Of a stretch of 64,000 nucleotides of DNA, positions 63,542-64,000 are shown in pieces. The notes beneath the pieces were generated by a model. It saw nothing but the letters and a program-made list of their open reading frames with translations, ran no database searches and was not told the DNA's origin. The number at the start of each line of letters is the position of its first letter. Within the stretch, counting starts at the first letter, position 1. The DNA comes from Streptomyces sp. CC228A (lineage in GTDB: Bacteria; Actinomycetota; Actinomycetes; Streptomycetales; Streptomycetaceae): the NCBI RefSeq assembly GCF_021390935.1, contig NZ_JAJPUI010000001.1, positions 248,001 to 312,000 of the forward strand. Direction: 5' to 3'. The translations under genes and the position numbers were made by a program.

Positions 63542-64000
63542 GTGAGACAGCCCGCCGCCCAGCGCAACTACCTGCTGCTGACCGCCTCCGCGGTCGTCAC
63601 CAACCTCGGCACGCACGGAGCCCTCATCGCGGCGGCCTTCGCGGTGCTGGAGACCGGTGGCGACGCCGGGGACGTCGGCCTCGTGGCCGCCGCCCGGTTC
63701 CTGCCCCTGGTCCTCTTCCTCCTCATCGGGGGAGCCGTCGCCGACCGGCTGCCGCGGCACCGGGTCATGGTCGCTGCCAACGCCCTGAACTGCGTGTCGC
63801 AAGCGGCCTTCGCGGCCCTCGTGCTGTCCGGCGCCGCCGAGCTGTGGCACATGATGGTGCTGACCGCGCTGTGCGGCACCGGACAGGCCTTCTTCAACCC
63901 CGCGGCCGAGGGCATGCTGATGTCCAGCGTCACCGGGGAGCACGCGGCCCGGGCGTTCGCCCTGTTCCGGATGGCGATGAACGGCGCCACCATCGGCGGC
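63542..64000 (+). CDS. MFS transporter (start only, cut by window end)
   Basis: The first 153 codons of a major facilitator. Helices are visible at NYLLLTASAVVTNLGTHGAL, VGLVAAARFLPLVLFLLIGG and LWHMMVLTALCGTGQAFF, with the loop motif GGAVADRLPRHRVM between helices 2 and 3. The pattern resembles the DHA3/MacAB-like exporters of macrolides. The GTG at 63542 has no clear ribosome site. The substrate is unknown and the gene continues beyond the window. Confidence 0.85.
   Translation, partial: MRQPAAQRNYLLLTASAVVTNLGTHGALIAAAFAVLETGGDAGDVGLVAAARFLPLVLFLLIGGAVADRLPRHRVMVAANALNCVSQAAFAALVLSGAAELWHMMVLTALCGTGQAFFNPAAEGMLMSSVTGEHAARAFALFRMAMNGATIGG

Overview
The window is high-GC chromosomal DNA from an actinomycete, almost certainly a Streptomyces. 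The evidence is GC of roughly 70-75 %, frequent GTG/TTG starts, many leaderless-looking promoters, a MurT/GatD pair, a c-di-AMP riboswitch ahead of an NlpC/P60 hydrolase, and long C-terminal tails on ordinary enzymes. The combination of a pfkA, a urease operon and a bioBAD cluster recalls, from memory, the SCO1212-SCO1260 part of the S. coelicolor chromosome. I saw no rRNA, tRNA, CRISPR array, prophage or complete insertion sequence.

Layout. 1-7.2 kb: the end of murT, gatD, pfkA, a CtaG-like membrane protein with a 52-residue membrane partner, a DUF7691-like protein, the stub of an SPFH gene, a secreted type-B carboxylesterase and a PlsC-like acyltransferase. 7.1-11.7 kb: urease operon ureABCFGD on the minus strand. 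12-22.6 kb: an ion and stress neighbourhood with a tandem Usp, two TerC-family proteins, a small HTH protein, a CNNM/CorC protein, NhaA, a GH15 enzyme and a small membrane protein. 22.9-26.5 kb: a ClpP relic, a riboswitch-controlled NlpC/P60 hydrolase, an RsbW-like ATP-binding protein and an AAA ATPase. 26.9-31.6 kb: biotin synthesis, with bioF (frameshifted) divergent from bioB-bioA-bioD. 32-36.5 kb: VOC protein, methyltransferase, frameshifted MFS gene, an antitoxin/Fic-like toxin pair and a GNAT. 36.6-42.5 kb: two coupled CNNM/CorC genes (one with a hexanucleotide Ser-Asp repeat), SGNH hydrolase, purB, mug-like glycosylase and a hypothetical gene. 43-51.3 kb: ROK and GntR regulators, alpha/beta hydrolase, membrane-ACT-GNAT fusion, DUF885 protein, and rhodanese divergent from an AsnC regulator. 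51.6-64 kb: anchored secreted protein, sbcD-sbcC, YigZ, DUF3291-like protein behind a 21-bp inverted repeat, CoA-binding protein, hexapeptide transferase divergent from a gamma carbonic anhydrase, DedA, thioesterase, a Q/P/Y-rich membrane protein and the start of an MFS gene.

How genes work together. MurT/GatD amidate lipid II. UreABC with FGD build nickel urease, without UreE. BioF-A-D-B form the biotin pathway from pimeloyl thioester. SbcCD is the DNA end-processing nuclease. The TerC, NhaA and CorC proteins point to ion homeostasis.

Striking points. bioF, the MFS gene (twice) and the terC tail each appear to lack one base in a GC-rich run, which suggests uncorrected assembly indels as much as true pseudogenes. 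Two gene relics (SPFH N-terminus, ClpP C-terminus) look genuine. Several intergenic gaps carry independent GC-rich tandem repeats with periods of 16-56 bp.
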